From contig NZ_UAQZ01000007.1 in assembly GCF_900446215.1 (NCBI RefSeq), forward strand, positions 434,001 to 498,000: DNA of 64,000 nt, in the 5' to 3' direction. The translations under genes were made by a program, and so were the position numbers. The DNA is from Burkholderia cenocepacia. GTDB taxonomy: Bacteria; Pseudomonadota; Gammaproteobacteria; Burkholderiales; Burkholderiaceae. Below the pieces are notes generated by a model. The model had not been told where the DNA came from. It did not search any database and saw nothing but the letters and a program-made list of their open reading frames with translations. Below, in pieces: positions 28,010 to 36,565 of this stretch. How positions within the stretch are numbered: position 1 is the first letter of the stretch; every line of letters begins with the position of its first letter.

Positions 28010-29413
28010 ATGGTACGACTGGTGTTGCTGCTGCTGGGCATCGAATATCTGCGAACCCGCTGGCGCGGGCTGACCGTGCTCGGCTGGCTGTGGGTGGTGG
28101 CGGGCGTCGGCATTTTCATCGACGCGCTCGATGGTGCGCTGCATTTCCCGATCGAGCTGTTCGCATGGCTGTTCCTGATCGAGGGGCTCGCGACGCTCGC
28201 GGTGGCCGGCAGCGGGGTCGGCGGCCAGCGCATTCTGCGCTACGTGAAAGGCATCGCGGTCGTGGTGGCCGCGGGGCTCGTGTTTGCCGGCCATCATCAC
28301 GGCCACTTCCTGCTGTCGATGATCTTCGGCACGCTGTTCCTCGTCGACGGGCTGCTGCAGTGCACGTCCGCGTGGATGGTGCGCTATCGCCGCTGGAATG
28401 TCGCGTTCGCGTGGGGTGTCGTCGAGATCCTGCTGGCAGTCTTCTTCTTCCAGCCGTACCCGACGCACTACGCGGGCACCGTGCCGTACTGCCTCGGCCT
28501 GCTGCTGATGTTCGGCGGAATGCACATGCTGAGCCTCGCCGCGCGCGTGCGGCGGCTGACGCGCAATCCGGCGTTCGCGACCTCGCCCGCGCCGGCGCTG
28601 GCGCCGGATCTCGACGATGCGCAGTACCCGCCGCAGTTCGCGCAATCCGAATGGGACGGGCCGCCGGCCGACGGCGAGCGGGCGCTGACCGTGCACGTGT
28701 GGACCCCGACCGGCACGTCGAAGGCCGAAGCGCAGCGCTATCCGGTGATCGATCGCTACATCGCGGCGGTGGACGTCAACGGCGCGATCTCGACCGGCCA
28801 TGCGGCGCTGGAATCGCCGGAGGGCATCTACATCAGCCTGTATCCGGCTGTCGAGATCGATCGTTCTCCCGACGAATTCACGCGCATCCTGCGCGCGACG
28901 CGCGAGAACGACGTGCCCGGCCTGTTCCAGCCCGACTATGCAACCGAGTCGAAAGCGTGGTGCCCGTCGACCGTGCGCGTGCGCATCCGCAACTACGATC
29001 CGGCCAAGCTCGAGGCGTTCTGGTCGTCGTATCGGCAGAACGTCACGTACAACCTCACGCACCGCAACTGCTCGAGCACCGTGTCGAACGCGCTCGAGGC
29101 GGCGCTCGACGGTGCGGTGTGGCGGCTGAAAGGCGCGCGGGCCGGGTGGGGCGCGTTCGTGCGGCTGCTGTTCACGCCCGAGCTGTGGGTGGCCGCGCAG
29201 ATCCGCAAGCGTGCGGTGACGATGGCGTGGACGCCCGGACTCACGCTCGACTATGCGCGCGCGCTCAGCATGCTCGCCGATCCGCGTCCGTTCGCATGGT
29301 GGAAGGTGGCGCGCTCGGCGGTGAGCGCGATCATGGCGTCGCGGCGTGCGTGGCGCGAGCAGGACAGCGCGGCGTTGTCGCCGGGCGGCTCGGAGGCGGC
29401 GTCGATGAAGTGA
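28010..29413 (+). CDS. HdeD-like membrane protein fused to a putative papain-fold cysteine hydrolase domain
   Basis: A 467-residue protein. Residues about 5-185 form six hydrophobic helices of the DUF308/HdeD type (start VRLVLLLLGIEYLRTRW). The C-terminal half (about 225-430) is soluble and carries TGHAALESPEGIYISLYP with His264 and LTHRNCSSTVSNALE with Cys354. The His-before-Cys order and the flanking pattern resemble permuted papain-fold families (NlpC/P60, LRAT, YiiX-like), so a membrane-anchored amidase or peptidase is suggested. GAGG lies five bases before the ATG. Topology places the C-terminal domain on the same side as the N-terminus if six helices are right. The hydrolase reading is inference from two short motifs. 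Confidence 0.7.
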   Translation: MVRLVLLLLGIEYLRTRWRGLTVLGWLWVVAGVGIFIDALDGALHFPIELFAWLFLIEGLATLAVAGSGVGGQRILRYVKGIAVVVAAGLVFAGHHHGHFLLSMIFGTLFLVDGLLQCTSAWMVRYRRWNVAFAWGVVEILLAVFFFQPYPTHYAGTVPYCLGLLLMFGGMHMLSLAARVRRLTRNPAFATSPAPALAPDLDDAQYPPQFAQSEWDGPPADGERALTVHVWTPTGTSKAEAQRYPVIDRYIAAVDVNGAISTGHAALESPEGIYISLYPAVEIDRSPDEFTRILRATRENDVPGLFQPDYATESKAWCPSTVRVRIRNYDPAKLEAFWSSYRQNVTYNLTHRNCSSTVSNALEAALDGAVWRLKGARAGWGAFVRLLFTPELWVAAQIRKRAVTMAWTPGLTLDYARALSMLADPRPFAWWKVARSAVSAIMASRRAWREQDSAALSPGGSEAASMK

Positions 29414-29418
29414 AACGC

Positions 29419-29446
29419 GTGATGCCGGACGCGGGCCCGGCATCAC
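29419..29446. terminator. Hairpin after the HdeD-like gene
   Basis: Perfect 10-bp stem GTGATGCCGG (29419-29428) with CCGGCATCAC (29437-29446), loop of eight bases, starting six bases after the stop codon. There is no T run, so it may also act as an mRNA-stabilising hairpin. Confidence 0.55.
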
Positions 29447-29506
29447 GAAGGGCGCCCGGCGCGGCCCGGCGATATTGCCCGCTACCCGCACCCACAGACG
29501 ACAACA

Positions 29507-30079
29507 ATGAACAAGACGAGAACGTTCCGCATCGTGATTCCCGCCGCGCTGGCGCTGGCGAGCGCCGGCCTCGCGCAGGCGGGCATGGACGAAGTGCCGC
29601 GCATGAGCAACGACGTGTATCGGATGTCGGTATCGTTCTGCTCGAACGTCACGGCCGACGAGAAGATCATGTGCCAGGGCGACATGATCGCCGCGGGCAG
29701 CAGGATCGTCGCGGCGATCGGCGGCCTGCCGCCGGCTTCCGCGTCGGCGATCGACGAAGGCGCGCGCAACAAGCTGCCGCCGGAAGAGCGCAAGGGCCTT
29801 GCGCCCGTCGAGCCGCGCGCGATCGACAAGGACGACGATCTGGCCGGCCTCGCCGGCATGGTGCGCCTGTGCGACGTGTACGAATCCGGGCCGGCGTCGC
29901 GCGCGCGGCACCACGCGGCGCTGCAGCAGAAGGCGCCCGATGTCGCACCGCGTGTCGAGGCGTTGCTGGCCGATGAGTCGACCGCGGCGCGCCGGCGCGT
30001 CAGTATCGGCGTGTGGCAGATTCTCGCGCTCGAGGGGCCCGAAGCGTCGGCGCGCGCGTGCACGCAGCTCGGCACCTGA
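29507..30079 (+). CDS. Exported hypothetical protein
   Basis: A 190-residue protein with a clear Sec signal peptide (NKTRTFRIVIPAALALASAGLAQA, cleavage after about residue 25). The mature part is acidic to neutral, helical, with four Cys (in SFCSNV, IMCQGD, RLCDVY and near the end ARACTQ) that could form two disulphides. It matches no family I recognise. It lies 93 bases after the HdeD-like gene, beyond a hairpin, so it may be expressed separately. Confidence 0.65.
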   Translation: MNKTRTFRIVIPAALALASAGLAQAGMDEVPRMSNDVYRMSVSFCSNVTADEKIMCQGDMIAAGSRIVAAIGGLPPASASAIDEGARNKLPPEERKGLAPVEPRAIDKDDDLAGLAGMVRLCDVYESGPASRARHHAALQQKAPDVAPRVEALLADESTAARRRVSIGVWQILALEGPEASARACTQLGT

Positions 30080-30157
30080 GCGATCACGTGCGGTAAGCGC
30101 GTGCCGTTCGACCGTCGACGCACGGGTGCCGACCATGCGGCATCCGTGACGATCAGC

Positions 30158-30547
30158 TCAGTCGTGCGCGATCGCGGCCGGCCCGATCCGTATCGGCTTG
30201 CCGAGCGTGCGGGCGACCGGCGAGGCCCGTACCGCGTCGCGGACGAGTATGTGCTGCGCCTGCGACAGCGGCACCACGAAGCGCAGGGCGATGTCGAAAC
30301 CGGTTTCGACATCGCGGCGTTCGAGGGTGACGTCCACCGTACAGGCCGGCAGCGTCACGCCCGCGCGTTCCGCTGCCAGTTCGACCGACATGCAGACGCA
30401 GGCCGCCAGCGCGCTTTCGAGCAACTCGTGCGGCCGCAGGCCGGCGTCGCCGCCTTTGCCTGCCTTGTGGGTGCCCGAGCGCACGACGCTGCGCCCGTTT
30501 CCGATCTCGACGCAGTACGGCTTGCCCAGCCGTGTGGCCGTCACCAT
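30158..30547 (-). CDS. OsmC/Ohr-family protein
   Basis: A 129-residue protein with the OsmC fold pattern: GLRPHELLESALAACVCMSVELAAERAG includes one redox Cys pair position, followed by VDVTLERRDVETGFDIALRFVVPL. OsmC-family proteins reduce organic hydroperoxides. Classical OsmC/Ohr enzymes use two Cys about 60 residues apart; here the two Cys (VCMS and ACVC) are adjacent in the helix and the third is in LPACTVD, so it belongs to the broader OsmC-like group and peroxidase activity is not certain. GGAG is eight bases before the ATG. Confidence 0.85.
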   Translation of the reverse strand: MVTATRLGKPYCVEIGNGRSVVRSGTHKAGKGGDAGLRPHELLESALAACVCMSVELAAERAGVTLPACTVDVTLERRDVETGFDIALRFVVPLSQAQHILVRDAVRASPVARTLGKPIRIGPAAIAHD

Positions 30548-30777
30548 GGGGATGCTCCGTTGCAGGATGAAAGTGGCGACAGCGTATGCCGGGGGCGCAT
30601 GCGGCGGAAGGCAATCGCCGGTACCGGTACCGGCTGTAACAGGTTCGGCGGTACCCCGCGCGTTCTTTCGTGCACCTTCACATTCGTGCCACGTTGCGGC
30701 AGCAACAATCGCGGGCAGACATTCGACAACCTTGCGGCGCTTCCCGCGACCGCAAGCCTTTTCCGAGGAAACACGCC
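30548..30777. promoter_or_regulatory. Divergent gap with 18-bp palindrome at 30617-30634
   Basis: Between osmC-like and RNase T2 genes. GCCGGTACCGGTACCGGC (30617-30634) is a perfect palindrome built of two overlapping GGTACC units. It may be an operator for either gene or a structured site. Confidence 0.35.
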
Positions 30778-31509
30778 ATGCTCAAGACGCTCGCCCGCGC
30801 CGCTGCCGCACTCACCGTCGCTTCCGTGTCACTGCACGCCGCCGCGCAGACCAGCTACGACTACCTGTTGCTTGCCGCCTCGTGGGAGCCCGGCTTCTGC
30901 GCGTCGCACGACACACCGGAATGCACGAACCTCGCCGGGTCGTACGCGGCGACGAGCCTGTCGCTGCACGGGCTGTGGCCGAACCGCTACGACGGCAACC
31001 AGCCGTTCTACTGCGGCGTGCCGCAGAACGACATCGACCTCGACAACGCGCACCAGTGGTGCAGCATGGACGCGTACCCGATCAGCAGCGCGACGCGCAA
31101 CACGCTGTCGACGTACATGCCGGGCGTCGCATCCTGTCTCGACAAGCACGAGTGGTTCAAGCACGGCACCTGTTCGAACTCGGCGACGCCCGATGCGTAC
31201 TGGAACCAGGCGTCGGGCATGATCAGCCGGCTCGGCAACACGTCGTTCAACGCGTTCCTGCAGGCGAACGCGGGCAAGACGGTCACGCGTAACCAGTTGC
31301 TGTCGGCGTTCGAAGGCGCGTTCGGCAGCAACACGCGCAGCGCGGTGTCGCTGAAGTGCACGAAGACGAACGGCGTGAGCTACTTCACCGAAGCGTGGAT
31401 CGCGGTGAAGACGAACGCGACCGCGCAGTTTCCGAGCGCGGCGTCGCTCGTGACGGACGGCAATACGCAGGGTACGTGCCCGACGTCGGGCGTGTTCATC
31501 GCGAAGTGA
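30778..31509 (+). CDS. Secreted ribonuclease of the RNase T2 / RNase I family
   Basis: A 243-residue protein with signal peptide (residues 1-23, cleavage after LHAAAQ region). The two conserved active-site sequences are present: CAS1 SLHGLWPN with His64, and CAS2 KHEWFKHGTC with His124, Glu125, Lys128 and His129. The catalytic set is complete, so it should cleave RNA endonucleolytically through 2',3'-cyclic phosphates in the periplasm or outside. Eight Cys in the mature part suggest disulphides. The ATG at 30778 begins the signal peptide; the upstream in-frame ATG (30670) does not. Confidence 0.93.
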   Translation: MLKTLARAAAALTVASVSLHAAAQTSYDYLLLAASWEPGFCASHDTPECTNLAGSYAATSLSLHGLWPNRYDGNQPFYCGVPQNDIDLDNAHQWCSMDAYPISSATRNTLSTYMPGVASCLDKHEWFKHGTCSNSATPDAYWNQASGMISRLGNTSFNAFLQANAGKTVTRNQLLSAFEGAFGSNTRSAVSLKCTKTNGVSYFTEAWIAVKTNATAQFPSAASLVTDGNTQGTCPTSGVFIAK

Positions 31510-31534
31510 GGCGGATGCTGCGGCTCGGCCGTCG

Positions 31535-32170
31535 TTACGCCAGCAGCCGCAGCGCCTCCGCGAGCGACAGCACCGTCGTGCGCGATTCGAACGCGGTGGC
31601 GAACAGATGCTCGTGGACCACCGGGTCCGGGTCGTAGCAGCAATCCTTGACCGTGTAGAGGCGGAAATCGGCGTCGCTCGCATGGGCGATCGACGACAGC
31701 ATCACGCCGGTCGACGCGATGCCGACCATGATCAGCGAATCGACGCCTTGGGCGATGAGCCGCGCCTGCAGATCGGTGCCGAAGAACACGCTCGCGCGGT
31801 GGGCGAGGATCAGCGGCTCGTCGGGCTGTTTGGCCAGCTCCGGGCAGGGGGCATCGTCGATGAAGAGGCCGAGCTGCTTGATGCCCTGGCCGTTCTTGTT
31901 CAGCGGACTGACTTCCGGATAGCCGGGACTGAAGCGCAGATTCGCGAACCACACGCCGACGCCGGCCGCTCGCGCCGCGTCGCAGAGACGGCGCGTATTC
32001 GAGAGCAATTCAGGGGCGACCGACGGAAAGAGGCCGAGGATGTCGGTCTGGTAATGCATGACGAGCAGCGCGGTTCGGGATGGCGCGATGCGGGGGATCG
32101 ACGAGGAGGAATGACTGTCGGCGTGCGCGTGGGCCGTCGTTGCGACTTTTGATGCGTTGTCCGGATTCAT
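31535..32170 (-). CDS. Isochorismatase-family hydrolase lacking the usual catalytic Cys
   Basis: A 211-residue protein of the isochorismatase-like fold. It has an N-terminal Ser/His-rich extension of about 30 residues, then TALLVMHYQTDIL with the catalytic Asp, the Lys region and MVGIASTGVMLSSIAHASD. At the position of the nucleophilic Cys of nicotinamidase-like members there is Val156, as in PhzD-type isochorismatases that hydrolyse vinyl ethers without a Cys. It is therefore not expected to act as an amidase. It is convergent with the RNase gene (25-base gap). Substrate unknown. Confidence 0.82.
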   Translation of the reverse strand: MNPDNASKVATTAHAHADSHSSSSIPRIAPSRTALLVMHYQTDILGLFPSVAPELLSNTRRLCDAARAAGVGVWFANLRFSPGYPEVSPLNKNGQGIKQLGLFIDDAPCPELAKQPDEPLILAHRASVFFGTDLQARLIAQGVDSLIMVGIASTGVMLSSIAHASDADFRLYTVKDCCYDPDPVVHEHLFATAFESRTTVLSLAEALRLLA

Positions 32171-32388
32171 GCGTGGGGCTCCAGTAATCGCTGCGGAATG
32201 TCGGGAAAGTCGGTTGTTCCGTATCGCCGGTCACGGCGGCGCCAGCGCGCTCGCGCGTTGCGCAGTCTCGGTTGGATATTTCCTCAGGATATCAACGAGT
32301 CGAACGATTTCCAGCGCGGTTTGACGGCAGGGGATCACGGCGTTTCGTTGCGATGCTTGCCGGAATCGCGTGTTGCGGCGACAGCGAT

Positions 32389-33039
32389 CTATCGCACCCG
32401 TACCGTTCTTACGCAAGCCGGGGCCGGCGGCTCACCGTTATCGCCGCGTTCTCTGTAGGGGACGACCTCCACGGACATCTGCTCGCGCCAGAAGATCTCG
32501 GAGATCCGGCGGCCGTGCTCGCCGTAGTGGGTACGATGATTGAACCCCATCGACTCCAGTGCTCCAGTGAATTGCGCGAAATTCGGCTCGCATGTCGTCA
32601 GCGGCGCAGCCGGCATTCCGGGAATCGGATCAAAGCCCAGTTCTACGCGCGTCCCCCTTCCATAGACCACGAACCGCTGGATACCGACCGCCCAGTTACC
32701 GGGCAGGCGTTGGCCGTAGCCGAAGCTGTCTTGATCGATCGCGTGGGTCTGCACGCCGAAGGTGCGGTGCACCGCGTCGGGTGTCATGTCGGTAACCTGA
32801 TTGCTAATCCGAATCAGCTCCAGCATGCCTTGCAGCGCCTGCGTGACGGTCAGGCTCGCCGGGCTTCGCGATTCGACGTGCGACGCCCCGCTACCGTCGG
32901 GTGGGGCATCCGCCGATTGCCCATGTGCGCCGCCGAACGGCAGGCACAGGCTCAATGCCGTCACGACGGCCAAGGGGTTGACGAAGCCGTGCCTGGTATG
33001 AGCGGTTGAAACGACGTGAATTCTGTTCTTGGTCTGCAT
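32389..33039 (-). CDS. Exported hypothetical protein
   Basis: A 216-residue protein with an N-terminal hydrophobic segment after a basic stretch (GFVNPLAVVTALSLCLPFGGAHGQ, about residues 18-41) that looks like a Sec signal peptide. The mature part has GYGQRLPGNWAVGIQRFVVYGRG and ends with a Cys-containing CVRTVRVR tail. Another Cys is at TTCEPN. No family is recognised. Codon use at the 5' part is a little less GC-rich than its neighbours. An ATG preceded by GTG sets the start at 33039. Confidence 0.6.
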   Translation of the reverse strand: MQTKNRIHVVSTAHTRHGFVNPLAVVTALSLCLPFGGAHGQSADAPPDGSGASHVESRSPASLTVTQALQGMLELIRISNQVTDMTPDAVHRTFGVQTHAIDQDSFGYGQRLPGNWAVGIQRFVVYGRGTRVELGFDPIPGMPAAPLTTCEPNFAQFTGALESMGFNHRTHYGEHGRRISEIFWREQMSVEVVPYRERGDNGEPPAPACVRTVRVR

Positions 33040-33219
33040 CACGCTGGATCCTTGTTGTCGTCGAGCAAAGCAACGATGTCCATTCCCCGTGCCCGTCCCG
33101 CGCGGCGTTGTGACGACATTGTCGACAATCTCGCCGACGTAATGGCGTCACTTCGTGGTGCGCGTCGACATCAATCCGGTGTCACGGCACCGGACGACGC
33201 GAGTGTCCACTGAGACTTC

Positions 33220-34134
33220 TCAAAAAATCGACCTTCCCGTATAAGTCGTCAACCACTCCAGCGCCAGCGTCCCCGCCAACGAGTTCCCGTTCGCATCGAG
33301 CCCCGGCGCCCACACGCACACCGCCATCTCCCCCGGCAGCACCGCGACGATCCCGCCCCCCACGCCGCTCTTCGCCGGCAACCCGACCCGATACACGAAA
33401 TCGCCGGCCGCATCGTAGGTGCCGCAGGTCAGCATCAGCGCCGACAGCCGCTTCGCGGAACTCGAATCGACGATCCGCTCGCCGGTCGCCGGCGCGACCC
33501 CGCCGTTCGCGAGGAACAGCGCGGCGCTGGCGAGTTCGACGCAGTTCATCTCGATCGCACACTGGCGGCAATACGCGTCGATCACGGTATCGGGCGGCAT
33601 CTGCATGTTGCCGAAGCTCGCCATGAAATGCGCCATCGCGCGGTTGCGCTCCGCGTGCTGCAACTCCGACAGCGCGACGCGCGAGTCGTAGTCGATGTCG
33701 TTCGCGCCGATCAGCCGCCGCACGAACTCGACGAGCGCCGTCTCGGCCTTCACGAAGCGGCGGCACAGCACGTCGGTGACGACCAGCGCGCCCGCATTGA
33801 TGAACGGATTGCGCGGCTTGCCGCGCTCGCTTTCGAGCTGGACCAGCGAGTTGAACGCGGTGCCGGACGGCTCGCGGCCGACCCGTTCCCACAGTTCGTC
33901 GCCCAGCAGCTGGAACGCGAGCGTGCACGCGAACAGCTTCGAGATGCTCTGGATCGAGAAGCGCTCGTGCGCATCGCCGACCGTGTAAACGTTTCCGTCG
34001 AGCGTCACGACCGCCATCCCGAACTTGTCGGCGGGCACTTTTGCGAGTTCGGGAATGTAGTCGGCCACCCGGCCCTGGCCAATCCAGGGGGCGAGTTCGG
34101 TGTGGATGCGTTCGAGAGTCGTCTGGTAATTCAT
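33220..34134 (-). CDS. glsA: Glutaminase A
   Basis: A 304-residue glutaminase of the serine-dependent beta-lactamase-like fold, the exact family length. The catalytic Ser63-x-x-Lys66 lies in FSIQSISKLF; other family blocks are NPFINAGALVV, GNMQMPPDTVIDAYCRQCAIEMN and YRVGLPAKSGVGGGIVAVLPG. It hydrolyses glutamine to glutamate and ammonia in the cytoplasm. Monocistronic; divergent from the two-component system to its right (219 bases). Confidence 0.96.
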   Translation of the reverse strand: MNYQTTLERIHTELAPWIGQGRVADYIPELAKVPADKFGMAVVTLDGNVYTVGDAHERFSIQSISKLFACTLAFQLLGDELWERVGREPSGTAFNSLVQLESERGKPRNPFINAGALVVTDVLCRRFVKAETALVEFVRRLIGANDIDYDSRVALSELQHAERNRAMAHFMASFGNMQMPPDTVIDAYCRQCAIEMNCVELASAALFLANGGVAPATGERIVDSSSAKRLSALMLTCGTYDAAGDFVYRVGLPAKSGVGGGIVAVLPGEMAVCVWAPGLDANGNSLAGTLALEWLTTYTGRSIF

Positions 34135-34353
34135 CGCGTCAGGCAGGGTAGAGGCACGGCCGGATTCCGGCGAGCCCGTATGGAACCGTCCCGGCGCCGA
34201 TTCGTCAAGCGCGGGCGGAATCGCGCCCTTATTTTCAAGACCGGCAAACAGGCAAGCGGCGGGCGCAGTATCATGCGGTACGTTTCGGCCGATGGCCGGC
34301 GTCCGGCATCGGCCGGCGCCGCCGCGGCTTCCCCGATGATCCGACCGCTGCCC

Positions 34354-35064
34354 ATGTCTTTTCGCATCCTGCTCGTCGAAGACGACACCCGCCTGTCCAC
34401 GCTGATCGCCGGCTACCTGCGCAAGAACGACTATGAAGTCGACACTGTGCTGCATGGTGACGCCGCGGTGCCGGCGATCCTGTCCATTCGTCCCGATCTC
34501 GTCATCCTCGACGTGAACCTGCCGGGCAAGGACGGCTTCGAAATCTGCCGCGAGGCGCGCAAGCAGTACGACGGCGTGATCATCATGGTGACCGCGCGCG
34601 ACGAGCCGTTCGACGAGCTGCTCGGCCTCGAATTCGGCGCGGACGACTACGTGCACAAGCCGGTCGAGCCGCGCATCCTGCTCGCGCGGATCAAGGCGCA
34701 ACTGCGCCGTGCGCCCGCGCGAGCGGTCGAGAGCACCGCGCCGCAGCCGGAGCGCTACGCGTTCGGCAAGTTCTCGATCGACCGCACCGACCGCACCGTC
34801 GTGCTGCCCGACGGCAGCACGCCCGATCTGACGTCGGCCGAATTCGACCTGCTGTGGGCGCTCGTGTGTCATGCGGGCGAAGTCGTCAGCCGCGACGATC
34901 TGATGCTGCAATTGCGCGGCGTCGAATTCGACGGCCTCGACCGCACGATCGACGGGCGCATCTCGAAGCTGCGCCGCAAGCTGCGCGACGACGCGAGCAA
35001 CCCGCAGCGGATCAAGACGATCCGCAGCAAGGGTTATCAATTCAGCAAGCACGCGTGGGAATGA
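34354..35064 (+). CDS. OmpR-family response regulator (RstA-like)
   Basis: A 236-residue response regulator: receiver domain with the acidic pocket LLVEDD, phosphorylated Asp53 (LVILDVNLPGKDG), the Thr/Lys positions (MVTARD and HKPVEPR), and a C-terminal winged helix with GRISKLRRKLRDD and IRSKGYQF. It resembles RstA more than PhoB. Start at 34354 is by alignment to the receiver; an ATG six codons upstream (34336) is possible and neither has a clear ribosome site. Partner kinase gene follows after 64 bases. Confidence 0.92.
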   Translation: MSFRILLVEDDTRLSTLIAGYLRKNDYEVDTVLHGDAAVPAILSIRPDLVILDVNLPGKDGFEICREARKQYDGVIIMVTARDEPFDELLGLEFGADDYVHKPVEPRILLARIKAQLRRAPARAVESTAPQPERYAFGKFSIDRTDRTVVLPDGSTPDLTSAEFDLLWALVCHAGEVVSRDDLMLQLRGVEFDGLDRTIDGRISKLRRKLRDDASNPQRIKTIRSKGYQFSKHAWE

Positions 35065-35128
35065 CGCCGCGCTCGCGCGACGCCGTCACGTTCCGCGCGG
35101 GCATTCCGCCTGCCGGCCGGGAGCCGCG

Positions 35129-36259
35129 ATGATCCGACGAACCCGTTCGCACCCCGATGCACCGCCGCTGCCGACGCTGCGCTACGTCAAGTGGCGCTGG
35201 CTGCATTTCCGTCGCGCGTGGACCGACACGCGCGCCGACCGCATTCCGAGCTGGTCGCGCCTGTACGTGCGCACCTATCTGCATCTGCTCGGCCTCGTGC
35301 TGCTCACCGCACTGGTGCCCGCTCTCGCGCTGTGCGTCGAATTGTCGCCGCAGGTCGTGTGGCATGCGTTCGACTCGTTGCCGGGCGACATCTGGATCGT
35401 GCTCGCGTTCGTGTTCACCGCGCCCGCGCTCGCCGCGTACCGGTGGATGCGGCCGGTCTGGTCGGATCTCGTGATGGTGCGCGAGCGGGCGATCGACTTC
35501 ACCGGCGGCCGCTTCAACACCCGCGCGCGCGAATCGCACAGCGTGATCATCGGTCCGCTCGCGCGCACGCTGAATGCGCTGGCGATGCGCATGGAGCGGC
35601 TGATCGCCGCGCAACGCGATCTGACGAACGGCATCTCGCACGAACTGCGCACGCCGCTCGCGCGCGTGCGCTTCGCGCTCGAAATGCTGCGCGAACCGGG
35701 CTCGGCGGCCGAATACCAGGGCGCGCTCGAGAGCATCGCACAGGACGTGACCGAGCTCGAGGAACTGATCGACATGAGCCTCACGTATGCGCGGCTCGAA
35801 TACAGCTCGCTGCAGTCGAACCTCGAGTCGACCGCGCCCGTCGCATGGTTCGAGCATCAGGTGAACGACGCGCAGCTGCTGTATCCGGAGCGTGCGATCG
35901 AGTCGCGCATCGCGATCGCGTCGGATTTGCGCGTGAAGATGGACCGGCGGCTGATGTCGTATGCGATGCGCAACCTGTTGCGCAACGCGAGCAAGTACGC
36001 GAAATCGCGGATCGTCGTCGGGATCTCGCTCGTGCACGGCAACATCGGAATCTTCGTCGAGGACGACGGCCCCGGCGTGCCCGAGAGCGAGCGCGAACGG
36101 ATCTTCGACGCGTTCGTGCGCCTCGACCGCCGCACCGGCGGTTACGGGCTCGGCCTGTCTATCACGCGGCAGGTGCTCCACGCGCACAACGGCCGGATCG
36201 CGGTCGTCGATCCGGTCGAGCTCGGCGGCGCGCGGTTCGAGATCAGCTGGCCGGTCTAG
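35129..36259 (+). CDS. Sensor histidine kinase (RstB-like)
   Basis: A 376-residue inner-membrane kinase. Two hydrophobic segments (about residues 50-70 and 88-108) enclose only a short periplasmic loop, so sensing may be within the membrane or cytoplasmic. Then comes a HAMP-like linker, the H-box GISHELRTPLARVRF with phospho-His near 171, and an ATPase with DDGPGVPE and GGYGLGLSI. It has GGAG six bases before the ATG. It phosphorylates the upstream response regulator. Confidence 0.92.
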   Translation: MIRRTRSHPDAPPLPTLRYVKWRWLHFRRAWTDTRADRIPSWSRLYVRTYLHLLGLVLLTALVPALALCVELSPQVVWHAFDSLPGDIWIVLAFVFTAPALAAYRWMRPVWSDLVMVRERAIDFTGGRFNTRARESHSVIIGPLARTLNALAMRMERLIAAQRDLTNGISHELRTPLARVRFALEMLREPGSAAEYQGALESIAQDVTELEELIDMSLTYARLEYSSLQSNLESTAPVAWFEHQVNDAQLLYPERAIESRIAIASDLRVKMDRRLMSYAMRNLLRNASKYAKSRIVVGISLVHGNIGIFVEDDGPGVPESERERIFDAFVRLDRRTGGYGLGLSITRQVLHAHNGRIAVVDPVELGGARFEISWPV

Positions 36260-36565
36260 CGATACGCGGCAAGCGTCCCGAGCCTCGCCGCACCAACGAC
36301 ACGACAGCACGCAGCCGCGCGCGCCGGACCCGGTGCGTCGCCGGCCTTTCCCGCCATACCTTCCCCGTATCGATGCCTTCCTGCACCGCGAGCGCGTGAC
36401 GATTCGTTTGCCACGCGGGCGCGCTTTGCATTACGATTGCAATTGCAACTATATGGGTGGCCGATCCGTGACGGCGGACGCGGGCGCCCCGCGACGCAGC
36501 AGTGAAGCCGGGGCCGCCGCGATGGCCGTCCCCTTGTTCATGCATTCCTGTCCGGGTCACACATC
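36260..36565. promoter_or_regulatory. Upstream region of azoreductase gene with palindrome TTGCAATTGCAA
   Basis: About 300 bp. A 12-bp perfect palindrome TTGCAATTGCAA (36437-36448) lies in a local AT-rich patch followed by ACTATAT, so it probably overlaps a promoter. It may be an operator for redox- or quinone-responsive control of the azoreductase. Nothing else is recognised. Confidence 0.4.

Noticed and set aside
31516..31553. GCTGCGGCT/AGCCGCAGC hairpin between RNase and isochorismatase genes
   Set aside because: The right arm falls inside the coding end of the convergent gene, the loop is large and there is no T run; terminator function is too uncertain to list.
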